A DNA stretch of 64,000 nucleotides from Gliomastix tumulicola (Eukaryota > Ascomycota > Sordariomycetes > Hypocreales > Bionectriaceae): the NCBI GenBank assembly GCA_001599755.1, contig BCHX01000002.1:992001-1056000 (forward strand). The letters are read 5' to 3'. The notes beneath the pieces are model-generated. The model saw only the letters and a program-made list of their open reading frames with translations. It was not told where the DNA came from and searched no databases. The translations under genes and the position numbers were made by a program. Below, piece by piece: positions 9,539 to 21,240 of the stretch. Position 1 is the stretch's first letter, and the number at the start of each line of letters is the position of its first letter.

Positions 9539-11377
9539 CTACAACATCACCAGCCCGACACCACTGAGATTCTCCTCATCCAGCTGGTTCTTCTTATTAA
9601 CACCGCCAGCAATGGGATGCACCCGGTAGTTGAAGACGTAGTAGTGCAGCTGGCCGTCGCCGCCGCCAAACTTTTGCTGCTCGAGGAACAGGCCGTTGTC
9701 CATCAGGGACAGCGCGTTGAAGACGTCGAACTTGAGGCTCTTGGCCAGGATGAGGGCGTCGTGGGCGAGGTTGTTGAGGCGGGCCTTGTGGGCGGCGCGG
9801 TCGTACGGCTCTGCCAGGCCGGACTCAGTGGCGTAGTAGAACATGTAGGCGACGCGGATGACGTCGTGCTTGCGGTTGTTGATGACGGAGGACTCGATGC
9901 TGTTGAAGGAGAAGAAGTCGGTGATGTTCTTGTCGGCGTCCTGGGGGTTCTGTTAGCACAACTGGTACGCACCCCTGAGCATGTACACAATATGGAGTAT
10001 CTTACCTCTACCACGTATGACCAGACAACCTGCTCGCCGCCAGACTCTAGCTTGGGGAGAAGCCAGTGGTACAGCTCCTCCTTGGAGAACACCGCGGCAA
10101 TATCGAACCTGGCCATGTACCGGTCGAAGAGCACCTTCACCTTGTCGAGGTCCGCCTCCTCCATCTTCCTCAGCCCCTTGGTGGACGGCGCCTCGGGCAG
10201 CGCGTACTTGCGCACCTGGAACTGCGGCTTGCTGCCCGCCGGCAGCGGGCTGAAGCCGCACTCGTACAGCTTCTGCCAGTTGAGGGCGCGGTGGTAGTAG
10301 CGGCACGTGCTCACGGGCCGGGGCAGGACGATGCCGCCCGTGTGCAGGCCCTGCCAGATGCCGGCGAGGTTGCTGATGCGCGTGATCTCCTTGATGAGGA
10401 CGGGGGCGAGGCGCTTGCCGCGGAGCTTCTTGTGCACGCAGAGGAAGTTGACCTCGGAGGTGAGGATGTCCTTGCCGCGGATGCGGATGTGGGCGGGGAT
10501 GGCCGAGATGTAGGCGACGAGCTTGCGGGACTGGGTCGCTCGGACGCCGATGTGGTACTTCTTGTCCCAGCCGGGGGACATCATGGCCCTTTTTCTGTGG
10601 TCAGCTGGGTGTCTCTAGTCTTGGTAGATCTGCGGGGGGGAGGCTTAGGGCTGCTCACCATCGTAGGAAAGAAGGCGAGTAGTTGAAACGGAACATGGCC
10701 TCGTCGTCCTCGACATAATGCTGGTTCAGCAGCTCGTAGACCTCCTTAATCTCCTCGTCGCTCGACAGATCCAGCGTCACCCACTCGAAGCCCTCGACGA
10801 GCCCGGCCGGCTCCTTGGAGATGTCGTCGACGGTCTGCACCTTGATCGGCCCTTCCTCGAGGCTCGCGTCGTCGGTAAAGCGCGCGACCGGCTGCGTCTG
10901 CCAGAACTTGTACGCGCCCATGTCCTTGACGTTCTTGCCGCTGGCCGCCAGCCCCGTCATGATGTCCTGCAGGTTCATCTTGCGCAGCTGCTCGGCCGTC
11001 TGCTCGGGCGTCGGGTTCGCGCTGCCGCTCGCCGCGGCCACCTCGTGCGCGAAGGCCGGGTTCAGCGCCAGGAGCTCCTTGAGCTGCTGCGGGTTGAGCC
11101 CGGCCATGGCCTTCTGCAGGTCCGCCTCGGGGTCGCCTGACTTGCCCGTCAGGAGCTCCTTGACCTTCTGCTTCTTGGACTTCTTCTTCTTCTTATTCTT
11201 GCTGGCGCTCGCGCCCTCGGCTGGCCCTGCGGCGGAGGGCTCCTCGTCATCGTTGTCGTCGTCGTCGCCGTCGTCTTCGCCTTCGGATTCGACTTCGGCT
11301 TGCTTGTCCTTCAGCTTGGCGTCGACCTCTTCAACGACCGGCTCGACGGGCTTCGACTCTTCGGCGGGGGGCGGCAT
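9539..11377 (-). CDS. NMT1: Glycylpeptide N-tetradecanoyltransferase (N-myristoyltransferase)
   Basis: Three exons, 11377-10659, 10588-10006 and 9940-9539, encode 567 residues. Both NMT signature regions are present: EVNFLCVHKKLRGKRLAP and KFGGGDG. The protein ends GLVML; in this family the C-terminal carboxylate acts as the catalytic base, so the exact end matters. The N-terminal 100 residues are the usual disordered region with an acidic run (GEDDGDDDDNDDEE) followed by a Lys-rich ribosome-binding type run (KNKKKKKSKKQK). The enzyme transfers myristate from myristoyl-CoA to N-terminal Gly of cytosolic proteins. Intron 1 must use the acceptor AAAAAG rather than the CAG 6 bases before it, which lies too close to the branch CTGAC and would give a stop. 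Intron 2 has the branch GCTAACAG. Confidence 0.95.
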
Positions 11378-11897
11378 GGCGAGCAGAGGGGTACTTCAAG
11401 GAGTCGGGAGAAAAGAGAGAATCCGCAACGCCGTCTCGCGAGGGGGAGAAAAGGAGCGAGTGCACAAGACAGGATGGAAAAGCTTCGCTGGAAGCTGTGG
11501 AATTGGCGGGGTAGAAGTTGGAGCGGACACTGAAGCGTCATCTTTTGGCGGGGTTCCGCGCCTGGAATTTTAGCGTGTCCCTCGGCAGAGGCAGATTGAA
11601 TCCTTCTACCAATTATCTGGACATGTAAGATCTTCAGGCAACCATAACATCGGGTACTTTTTCCATTAATAGGTGGATTCATATTCAGATCATCAATATT
11701 GAGGCTGTTGCTGAGGTTTTCTGATCCCTTGGTGCCTCTCCTCAAAAGGCACACAAGATGGGTGGGATGGCTTGGGAGTGCCGTACGACGTGATTTACGA
11801 TGCGACTGATGCTATTTTCAGTATGACTGTCTGGTATTGGTGGATGATATTTTGAGTGATGGAAGATCGGTATAACAGTTTGAAGACCTCGGAAGCA
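11378..11897. promoter_or_regulatory. NMT1 upstream region
   Basis: This spacer between two minus-strand genes must contain the NMT1 promoter and the 3' end of the ABHD12-like gene. Composition becomes AT-rich from about 11600. No gene is seen. Confidence 0.45.
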
Positions 11898-13376
11898 TCA
11901 CTCGTAAGCCGTCCCATGGAGATCGAATGATCTCATAATGGCAAGCGACAAGGGGGCATAGCCCATGATATCATTGTGGCCTATAATTTGCTTGATCAGC
12001 TGTGTGTACGTTCAGATTCAGTATGCCGTGTCTGTTCACTTACCGCCATAGGGGAAGAGCTCTTGTCGGATGTGTATGTTGGGCTCGGCACTCCACGTCG
12101 TCACGAATGCATTGTCCCCCTTGCTGATGGTCCTCTCCTCTTTCCACACCTCGAAAGCGTCGTCGTCGGTTATGCCGGCTTTATCCATCACGGCGGCTTT
12201 GAAAAGCTTGTTGTCCTCGGTCCACGGAATGTCTCGGTCGTTCTTGGCGTGGAGTATGCAGAGTCTGAGACGACCCTTGGTCAGCCGGACAATGTTGGCC
12301 AGGCGTGCCGAGGAATGCCACTTGTCCACCACGAAGCGGCCAAAAAGTCTCAGGAGAGCCGGCGATGCTCGGAAGGGCGCCAGTACGGGGACGATGCCCG
12401 CGATTCTGTACTCGCTCAGCATTGTGGGCAAGTGACTGAAGCCAGCCACGAGCACAATGCCAGCGAACTCGACTCCTTTCTCTGCGTAGTGCTCAGCAAC
12501 ACCACTAGCCACTGCTGTTCCCAGACTCTGTCCTAGTAAAACAATACGGTGTGGTGAGATGCCGGCCACATGCATGGCCCAGTCTACCAAGGCAACGCCG
12601 TCGGTGATGAGCCCGACCTCGCTTGGAATCCCGGTCGAGTGGCCAAATCCGCGGTAATCAACTGTCAGTACGTGGTAGGATGAGGTGTCAGTCAAGGCAT
12701 GGTAGCTTTGGGGGCGGTGACCTTGCGCTACATGCCCTGCATTCTAATTGTAGCTCGTCAGTAGGTGAACACTTTATAACATGTGATATTGTGGGAGACC
12801 TACTCCGTGGACTACAGCTTGTTAGCATAGATAAAAAGATGACTTGCTGCGGTTACTTACAAGAGATAATAAGCCTTGCTTCAGGATCTTCCTTGAGGAG
12901 ACGGAAGGATTCAGTCTTGATCATATCTGTCGCAAGCCCAGGTGTCTGGGTCGCAATGCTAGCCTCGTTCTGAAGGTAGAGGGGCAGGGGCATGATATGC
13001 CATGCATAGAGGCTCTCGCCATCGGGCGTCTCGAGGCTGAAGGGGGTGACCTGGTTTCCTTATCACAGGGTACGCGATTGGTAAGCTTCCACACTCGACG
13101 AAAGAAGTCACATAACAGTTTCACACACTGGCAAAGCCCCATTTCTCCGGCTTGTTTAGATCAGTAAATATTAACGTGTGAATCTTGTGGGCGTAGAGAA
13201 AGCTAAGAGATTTGTCAGGACCTCAGTCTCGCTATACGTGGAGGTTCTCACGGCCATGCCTACTGTCTCTGGAAGAATGGCGTAATGGACAGTCCGATGA
13301 AGACAAGGTAGAGTGCTATGGGAGTAGCAACAATGGCAATCGAGGCCCTTATCGCTGGATGCAACGGCACCGTCAT
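11898..13376 (-). CDS. ABHD12/BEM46-type alpha/beta hydrolase, six exons with a microexon
   Basis: Exons are 13376-13264, 13202-13129, 13058-12861, 12811-12804 (8 nt), 12743-12044 and 11980-11898, giving 391 residues. Splicing gives an N-terminal membrane anchor (RASIAIVATPIALYLVFIG), then FFQRHFLYAHKIHT, DGESLYAWHIMPLPLYLQNE, the oxyanion region FHGNAGHVAQGHRPQSYHAL, DYRGFGHST, nucleophile elbow GQSLGT, acid region HAKNDRDIPW and the final histidine in YGGHNDIM. The order and spacing match ABHD12-like monoacylglycerol or lysophospholipid lipases of fungal membranes. The microexon supplies the Phe-His-Gly of the oxyanion loop. The last short exon carries the catalytic histidine and lies outside the main frame, so a gene model ending in the intron (at 12036) would lose activity. 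Confidence 0.82.
12804..12811 (-). other. 8-nt internal microexon
   Basis: The bases TCCACGGA lie between an acceptor ending CTGTAG and a donor GTAGGT. With the T left by exon 3 they encode Phe-His-Gly, which joins LIIS to NAGHVAQG and completes the conserved oxyanion motif of the hydrolase. This is inferred from splice signals and protein continuity. Confidence 0.75.
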
Positions 13377-14380
13377 CGTAGAGGGACGCTGAGGGGGCTG
13401 GTGGTCATACGACCAGGTCCGTGTTGTAGGGCGATATCAGGTTTACGGGAGGCGCTGGGCGTAGAATTGACTAGCGATGCTGTTTGTGCAATACGGCCGA
13501 TGCACCTCAGGTTACATGTAGCAGTGCATGGGCGTGGCGGTACTCTCGATGTAACCCGTTACAGCGCGAGCAGTGAGCCTATCAGAGGACGTCAAAATAA
13601 GAGATGAGGTGAGCCGCAAGCGCGATTCCGAAGATCGTCCGGTGAAAGTGGGTCCACAAAGCGACATCCTCGCACGTGCGAGCCTTCAAGGGTCCCACTA
13701 ACTTGGAGACACGAAGACTGGCGACCAAGGCTGGGGGCAGACGCCACTAGAGCGCTGGAAACGTAGCGTGTGGGAGAGAATTGGCTCGAGCATTGGCTGT
13801 CGGTCGACTCTCAGTGCCGCTGACGCGGAAGCGGTGGCGGCACGACGCATCAATTCAGCTAGACTGTGCTTAGACGGTTAGTCCTAGTCGCCATCTTGAG
13901 GCGTAGTCCATCGCTGCTGCCGCTAATGCCCCCCAGGGACCCGTAATTTCGCCCCTGCGGCCAATCACACAGCCCTGTTAGACCTGCAGGAGCATCAGTG
14001 CTAGGCGACCGCTCGCCAATGACCTTGAGCCTTAACAGGTCCTGGAGTCAAGGCAAACCGCGAAGCCCGCCAACAAGCCAGCCAGCCAGCCATTCGTCCA
14101 CTCCCACTCTCTCGACACCTCCCTCCCGCATGCATGGCCAGCTCGCGCCGCCTCCCCCCAGATACATGGTCCGGCACCTGACCTGACGAGCATACTCCTC
14201 TGCCGTTAACCCCCCCCTTTTCCTGCTCTGCCTCTGCTGGCTCTGCAGCCTCACTTTTCAGCCTCACGGCGTCGCGTCTGTACGGTCTACCTCAGGACTC
14301 GTCATCCAGTTTTATCATGACCGGCTCGGCCTTGGCTTTATAGCTACCGTTGTCTCTGGTCGTGCGCAAGGGCTGTCACA
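13377..14380. promoter_or_regulatory. Divergent promoter region, ABHD12-like / SWC3
   Basis: About 1 kb separates two divergent start codons. It contains GGCCAATCAC (about 13959-13968) as a candidate CCAAT box and a short CCAGC repeat near 14076-14092. No gene is supported. Confidence 0.45.
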
Positions 14381-16703
14381 ATGGAAAAGAAGAGGAGGCT
14401 ACCAGCGCGCGCTGCTGCTCGCGTCGAGCAAGCTGCGAAGCGTCGACATTCGACACCGCGCGAGCCAACACCCACTCCAGAACCGATCGTGGAAGAGCCA
14501 CCACCGCTGCCACCGCTGCCCAGATCCGTGCAGCCAGGGAAGCCGCTACCGACCGTCGAGGACGCGCAGGGCGACGATTTATCACTGAAGGAGTACCAGT
14601 CAATTGGCGAGAGGTAGGCGCTGGATCTGCTGTCATTGTCCCGGTGGGCGGCTTGCTGACAAAATGACACTTTTGCGTAGTGGCGTTCTTGCGGAATCAC
14701 TCTCACGATCACGACAAAAATGGACCAACGAGGGCCTTTTTGAGAAGTACTGGACAAAACCACACAAGCGAAAAGGCGTATTGAACGAAGACCCGAAGAA
14801 TCCCCCGAAAGACAGCATGACGAAAGTAGGCACGGTCACGATCACGATTGAACCGCACATCATTGAGGCGACAATGTACACGGTCAAAGACCCGAAGCCA
14901 AAACTCCCACCGCAACCCAATCAAGCACAAGCGACAGGCCTGAATCGACCGATCCTTCAGTATGGGCCGCCGAACGGTGCCATGCCGCCACCCCGAACAC
15001 CCGCATCTGCTGCTGCGTCTCCTGCTCCCGATGGTGCCCAACAGAGATCTATAGCGCCCAGTCCGACACTAAATCAAGCAGCAGTCATGGCGGAGGGAGC
15101 CAGTCACGGCCAGGCTCAGCCCCAGAGGCCGCCTGCAGAATCACCCAGGCCTGCAGCAGCCCAAGGCCCTGTCATGAACAACGGCGGCCAAGTGGCTAGC
15201 CCTCATTACCCCCCGAGGCCCTCTCCAACTCTTACAGCACCCGTTCCGCAGCCGATGACTCCATCTGCACCGGCACAACCACCTAGTGCTCCTCAGCCTG
15301 TTTTGAACAGACCACCTTCGGCTGCACCTCCTGTTCAGCCGCCCCCGGGATCAGCAGCTAGACCGCCAGCCCACCCGAATGCGCGACCTCAACAGCCCGT
15401 CAACAACGCATCGACACCGTCTCCGGGTCCCCAAAGAGCTGCAACGCCCGTGCAGGGGGCAAACGCGCCGAAACCTGCCGCAAATGACCCTGTCATCGCT
15501 TTGCTGGCGCAGAAGGCTTCGGGTGATCCTGAGCTTCGTGATCTGATGAAGAGGGTAGCTGTTGGCCAGGCGAAGGAGGGAGAGCTTGCCCACTTCCAGA
15601 AGATCATCGACCAACTGAACGCCGAGTATCGACGCAGTGGAGGTCAGCAAGGCCCATCTGCGGATCGGCTGCTGGTTGACGGACGGACGGTCAAGTATTT
15701 CGCAGACGAGGTGCGGACGATTCTGGATATTGTCCTGGCATCCAACCCAAACCAGAAGTCAGCAGATCTCAGACCCCCTCCGCGAAGCGACCCCTTGGTC
15801 GTCCTGCTAGTGAAGACGGCCCTGGAGGACCAGCGAACGAAAGACATGATCAAACGGATCGCCGAGAATCGCCCGGGTTACACCGACGCCACAGATCTGA
15901 AGCAGACACTGGACCGGCTGCACAGGGACATGAAGACCGCCCCGCAAAACAGTCCTATGCCTGCTCCGCAAGGAAGACAGCCGCCGGCAGCGCCCATTCC
16001 TAACGGCAACCTGCCAAACGGGAATGTGAAGCCCGCGGTTGCGCAGCCACTGGCACAACCCGGCCCTCAAGCCCTTCGGTCCAAGGGACCGCCGCCTGCG
16101 CCGAAACCGGATATCTCAGCTGTCATCTTCGACTTCGGCACTGGAGACCGGTACCTTTTCCCCAAGTATTCCATACTAGAGTATCTTCCCACGCCGGTTG
16201 GCCATCAAGTCGTGGTCTCATTTCTCATAGTTCGGAAAGGAAGCACCTCTGAGTATGGCGGGGATCCCGAGTTGGACTACTACCAACCTGTCACCATGCG
16301 GCTCTATACCCATACAGGCCGGCATCTAGATCACTTAGCTCGTGTGATCGCACCACAAGACGAAGTTCAGCGGTACATGAATGACGTGATGGACAATATG
16401 ACGCGAGCCGAATATATCCTGCTTGCGATGCGCCTCCCGCGCCACGGCGAGGATGGCGACAAGGAAGGGGCTGGCAATCACGGCATTGAAGAGCCGAAGA
16501 CGAACGGGTCTACTCCCCAACCCGATACCGAGACCGGGGCAGCGTCCTCGAACAAGCCGTCTGTTATGTGGTCGACGGGCGCATCCACCTCTGGCAAGGG
16601 CGCGCACGAACTCCTCAAGCCTCGCCATGTGGAGGACCAAGAGCAACTGCAATACCAGCGGCTGATCAATTCGGTCGCGGCAAAGGACCAACAGACTGTC
16701 TGA
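14381..16703 (+). CDS. SWC3: SWR1 chromatin-remodelling complex subunit 3
   Basis: Exon 1 is 14381-14613 and exon 2 is 14681-16703, giving 751 residues. The 67-nt intron has branch TTGCTGAC and acceptor GCGTAG. The N-terminus (MEKKRRLPARAAARVEQAAKRR) and the segment LFEKYWTKP are typical of fungal Swc3. A Pro/Ala/Gln-rich disordered middle of about 200 residues follows, then conserved helical blocks (DPVIALLAQKASGDPELRDLM and DPLVVLLVKTALEDQRTKDMI, a repeated motif), and a C-terminal region with SAVIFDFGTGDRYLFPKYSILEYL cut short here to its core FPKYSILEYLPTP. Swc3 is a peripheral subunit of SWR1, which replaces H2A with H2A.Z in nucleosomes. No enzymatic motif is expected. Confidence 0.85.
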
Positions 16704-17238
16704 GCTGCCGCCGACGGGGTACGAAACTTGGATATAGATGACGATGGCTTCATGTTTAGGCTGGAATTGGACGACACATGTTACAGACACAAAAGGGGGG
16801 GGCATCTTTCTGGGGTAGGTATGGCTTGGCTGGCGGCGTTTGTTAGCTTTTTTTTTTGGCTCCTGCAGGGCGTGATCATTACCAGCGTCGGCACCGGCAC
16901 CGTATGTTTTTGAATACCATCTCGTTATGAGTCCATTCCCCAGCCTCACCCTCCCGCCATGGTGCTAGACTTCCAACCGCCGCCCTCGATCCGAGTAAGA
17001 CAATGGCTGGGGCCTCCCGATCCATAGGCACGCTCTCGTCATCCGAATTCCTATTGCGCGACGGGCTGGGGATATGATATTAGCCCTGGTCATTGGATGG
17101 GAAGCGCGGCAACGTGTTTCCATTCCAGAGACCTTCCCCCTGCCCTCCCAATAACTGACTTACTTAGGCGGCATCCCCGGCGCCTCTTGACTTCAGACAA
17201 GACGCTTTGATCACTTTGCGGCTTCCGTTTCAACAATC
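16704..17238. other. Intergenic region upstream of the MFS gene
   Basis: This tandem spacer carries a T-rich run near 16849-16858 (probable SWC3 3' end) and the MFS promoter. No gene is seen. Confidence 0.45.
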
Positions 17239-18927
17239 ATGGAGAAACACAATGGGTTAAGAGGTGATGCTGATATGGACGTGCCCGCCTCCCGCTCCAG
17301 GGCCTCGACGCTCTGCGCGTCCCCGAGCCTCGAGCCGACCTGGAAGGACGCCGAGAAGGGAGAGAAGGACTTGGATGTGATCCATCTCGACGACGACAGC
17401 GACGACGGCAGCAGCGTGCTACTCAAGGAGACGCCACGGAGCCACAGGCTGCGGGATGTCGGCACGCTCGTCGGCGGGTTCCTGGCCATCGCGGCCACGG
17501 GCGGCATGGGCAACGCCGTCGGCCTGCTCCAGCGGCACTGGGAGGACCACCAGCTCAAGGATTACTCGCCCCGGGACGTCGGCTGGATCGCGGGCACGAG
17601 CATCTGCCTGTCGCTCTTCCTGCCTGTCCTTGCCGGGCCTATCTTTGACCGGTACGGGCACCGTTGGCTCCTGGTCGCGGGGACGTTTTCTTTCAGTCTG
17701 GGGACTCTCCTCGTTAGCTTCTTTGACGAGGCGGTTCCCGAGCATCTGTGCTTCTCGATGCTAATTCTCTCTTGGGGCGTGTTGTGCGGCATGGGGAATG
17801 GGCTTGTCAACACGGCGACGTCTGGCGTCGTCTGCCGCCTCTTCGACAAGCGGCGTGGCCTGGCTGCCGGGATCGTCTCCTGCGGAAACTCGGTGGGCGG
17901 CGTCATCTGGCCCATGCTGCTGAGGGACACGCTGAACCGCTGGGGGTGGAAGTGGGCGATCAAGGTGCTGGCGGGACTCGTTCTCATCCTCCTCCTGCTG
18001 GGCAACCTGCTCGTGCGGGACTCACCCTACCGCGTCGTCATCGAGGAGGAGAAGCCGAAGAAGACGAAGATCAACCGAGGCGCCGCGCTGAAGCTGTGCG
18101 TCCAGGAGGGGGCCGCCTGCTTTAAGAGCGGGACGTTCGTCTGGATGACCATCAGCCTGGCCCTCGCGCAGTTTGTCATCATGGGCGTTGTGGGCACGCT
18201 GCCCTCGTGGGGTGACGAGCAGGGATACGACACGGATCTGCTCTTCAACTTTGTCGCCGTGATGAATGCGTAAGTATCTCCTTCTTCGAGCCTCACCTGG
18301 GCTTGGTCATCCAAGACAACACCTGATGGGCTTTGCTGACTGACTCTTCATTATGACTACAGGTCCTCCGCCATCGGGAGAGTTGCCGTGGGTGCCGTGT
18401 CGGACTCCTTCGGGCGCTTCAACTCGGTCATCATGACGCAGATCTTCTCGACGGCCATCGTCTTTGGGCTGTTCTTCAATGTCCACCATACTACGTGGAT
18501 GTTCTACGTCTTCTGTGCCGCTTGGGGCTTCATGTACGGGGCTATCCTCAGCATGGTGAATGTGCTGATTCGAGAGTGAGTGTGTCCCTGTTCCTACTTT
18601 GTTCTCCCTCGGCAGACGCTGACTGAGGTTTTGTCGCAGGCAATGTCAGCCTGAGGAATTCGGCCGGCACATGAGCGCCAGTTACAGCGTAATCAGTATT
18701 GCGTGAGTATTTCACAACAGGTCCCTTTTCTCCTGCTGCATTAGCTAACACCTCGGGATCCTAGTGGCCTTCTCTGTGTGCCGCTCAGCTCGCAGATGCT
18801 CCTCTCCTTCGGCCCGCAGATACACGTCATCTTCTTCGGCTCCCTCTGCTCCCTCAGCACCGTCTTTATGCTCATCACGCGATGGGGTCTCATGAATTAC
18901 GAATGGAAATGGCTTGCCATAGTATGA
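17239..18927 (+). CDS. MFS transporter, monocarboxylate-porter (SLC16) type
   Basis: Four exons, 17239-18269, 18363-18575, 18640-18702 and 18765-18927, encode 489 residues. All joins are phase 2 and keep membrane segments continuous. After an acidic cytosolic N-terminus of about 70 residues (HLDDDSDDGSS) come about 12 hydrophobic segments. Family marks are the GPIFDRYGHR loop between TM2 and TM3, CGMGNGLVNTATSGVVCRLFDKRRGLAAGI and GRVAVGAVSDSFGRFN in the second half. Fungal relatives are plasma-membrane carriers of small acids or metabolites. The substrate cannot be inferred, and the neighbours do not point to a pathway. The last residues (NYEWKWLAIV) are a short hydrophobic tail. Confidence 0.85.
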
Positions 18928-19581
18928 AACGTCACGAACAAACCCCAATGGACGATATCAAGGGGGAGGGGGGAAGAGAAGGAAGCGGGATAGCCGCGCG
19001 CGAAATGACACAACGCGTACGATGTATGAGAAAAGAAAAGAAAAGCTAGGAATGGATTGGGAACACGTATAAACGGGGTGGTCCCGGTGGGATTGCATAG
19101 CATGACGAGACAAATTTGATCATACAACCTCTGCGAATACAATCATTCTTCACGATGATCGGAATCTTCACACTGTTGGTGACAACGTTGGAACTTGCTC
19201 TCATCATCATGTCTTGTTGTGAAATGTGGCTTGATGATGTCTCAGGTACGGGCGGGCGAGACACAACACAGGCGGGCAAGACACCAGCAGGGAGATGATT
19301 AACTAATAATGACTTTTTTACTTGACGCACTGCTCCAACAGCCCTCGGATGTCTCTAGGTACGCTGCCGAACCCCTCCATTCTCCCGGAAACTGTCCGAT
19401 CGTCTCAGACAGGCGAGGGAGAAATGTACCACCGTTGAAGTCCACTCCTTATTCCCCTCCCCTTTCACCCGGGGATCCTATCATCTACCGAGTTCAAGGC
19501 ACGCGGAGCTCGGCTCGTAAAGAAGAGAAAGGAGGGCCAAAAACATTCAACCAACGGAAAATTCCACAAAACCCGGAGGAC
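18928..19581. other. Convergent 3' intergenic region
   Basis: The region lies between the MFS gene and a small secreted protein gene. It is AT-rich around 19020-19200 with no coding frame; it should hold both polyadenylation sites. Confidence 0.45.
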
Positions 19582-20401
19582 TCAGTCCCTCGAGGAGGGA
19601 TGCTGGTGGTTGTTCTTCTTGTTGTTGTTGAGGACCTTCTTCCTGCCACCGTGGTAGCTTGGGTCTGAGGGGACGAAGCTGAGCGGCTGGGTCACGTCGA
19701 GCTCGAGCTCGTAGATGATCATGTTGATGAGCTCCTGTGGACGGTCGATCAGGGCGGGGGAGAGCTCCTGCTCGCCGTGGAGATCGTTGATGAGACCGAT
19801 GAGTCGCTGCGTCGCGCCCGATATTAGAAAAGAGGTCCATTGTATCGTAGGGGAGGGGAAGTTGGAATTACCAGGTTCTTGTCGACAATGTCATACTGGG
19901 CCTGCCTGACGGGCAGTTTCTCCTTGGTCTTCTTGGTCATGGAGTGGAGGTAGCTGACGCTCTCGTGAATACTCTTGAGTCCCTACAAACGACAAATACC
20001 TGTCAGTGCCCCTGTTCTCACACAACAAGCGCAGTCCGCAGGGGTAGAGAGGCAGCTAGCTGTCTTACATTGACGTAGTTGTCCACGTCGAACAGGTGGC
20101 GCGTAGGCACGCACACGGCCATCATGTCCCAGTGCTTCTTGGTCTTCCCCCAGTTCCTCTTCATCCGGCCCCTCTTGAGATGGTCGTGGATCGTATTGAT
20201 GTCGCGGGCGACGCCGCGCATGAGGCCCTCAAGATGCGACTCCTGCTCGGCCGTGATGTACGCCTCAACAGGGATCAGGGGGGTTCTGGCCTCGGCCCAT
20301 TGGCAGACGTTCTTGCCGCCCTTCTTTCTCTTGGTCGGCGGTGCGGCATCGACGCCGGCGACAAAGGCCAGGCCTACGGTGAGCAGGTCAAGCCAACGCA
20401 T
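19582..20401 (-). CDS. Small secreted protein of unknown function, 222 aa
   Basis: Three exons, 20401-20069, 19982-19872 and 19806-19582, all joined in phase 0. The last intron has the branch TTCTAAT and acceptor ACGCAG. Residues 1-19 are a clear signal peptide (LLTVGLAFVAGVDA). The mature start is strongly basic (PPTKRKKGGKN). The core is helical and amphipathic, with segments such as ESHLEGLMRGVARDINTIHD, LKSIHESVSYLHSM and ALIDRPQELINMIIYELELD. The C-terminus is rich in Asn, Lys and Ser (NNNKKNNHQHPSSRD). I do not recognise a domain. Only two cysteines remain after the signal peptide, so it is not a typical Cys-rich effector. Size, secretion and lack of homology by eye leave effector or wall protein open. 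Confidence 0.7.
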
Positions 20402-21240
20402 GATGTGACGAATGGGAAGCCGGGTAGGAGAATGGGAAAATTCTCAGGTTCTCGGGAGGATCAGTCGGGAAAGAGAGGGGAAAAGGTGCGGCGGGGGCCA
20501 GCGTGCGAGCCCTGAGTGCTTTTGTATGGCCTCAAGGCCTCAAGCCTGGTTTCGCTCCCAACAGACGTCCCTCCTGAACCCCTCACAACAGTGTCAAAAT
20601 GGCTTCCCCATGGTTGTCGCTGGAACCTCATCGACCGGAAACCTAGACGGATATGGTGAGAGCTTGTCGAGTTGAATGGCCACAGTATGCCAAATCCGTT
20701 GCCTTTGTTTACAAAAACATCGCACCGCACGTGGCTTGCACGTTGGATCAGCTCCGCACTGGCTTCGTCGGAGTGCCAAAGCGGTAGCTCAGGCCGTTCA
20801 TGGAACGTTGGTTGTGCAGCTCAACGCTTCACCAACCTCGCGCACAGAACTCAATTTATCCCAACTCCATTGCAAGAGGGATAGCCCTCAATTCCGGCAC
20901 ATGAAGAAGAATCCGGCGAGCCCCATCATTCGCGTGAGAGCAATCTCTTGGGGTTCGAAGAGGGTCCTGGGCGCCGGAATACAGCTGCTGTTTTGACTCT
21001 TGATAGGATGAGCAGCCTCATCCATAAGCCATGGCGTATCATGACTGGCCACGGTTGTTGTGGTTGCTCCCCATCAACCAGGAGCGTATTATAAGAGAGG
21101 ACAGCACAACACAAACACGCGTGCGGTCGAAGCCCTGACCTTCGACTTTTCCCTCCCACCGTTCGATTTCTTCTCCCCTCCAGCATACCCCCCTCTCTTC
21201 CAGGCATCGCGACTTGGATATCGGTCCTTGGTCAAACAGC
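20402..21240. promoter_or_regulatory. Divergent promoter of two secreted-protein genes
   Basis: The region lies between two divergent genes that both encode signal-peptide proteins. A TATA-like element (GTATTATAAGAG) at 21086-21097 is about 145 bases before the plus-strand start. No gene is present. Confidence 0.5.

Noticed and set aside
9386..10686. Long plus-strand frames (up to 303 codons) opposite NMT1
   Set aside because: The minus strand encodes a complete N-myristoyltransferase with both family signatures; the opposite frames are shadows caused by GC-rich codons.
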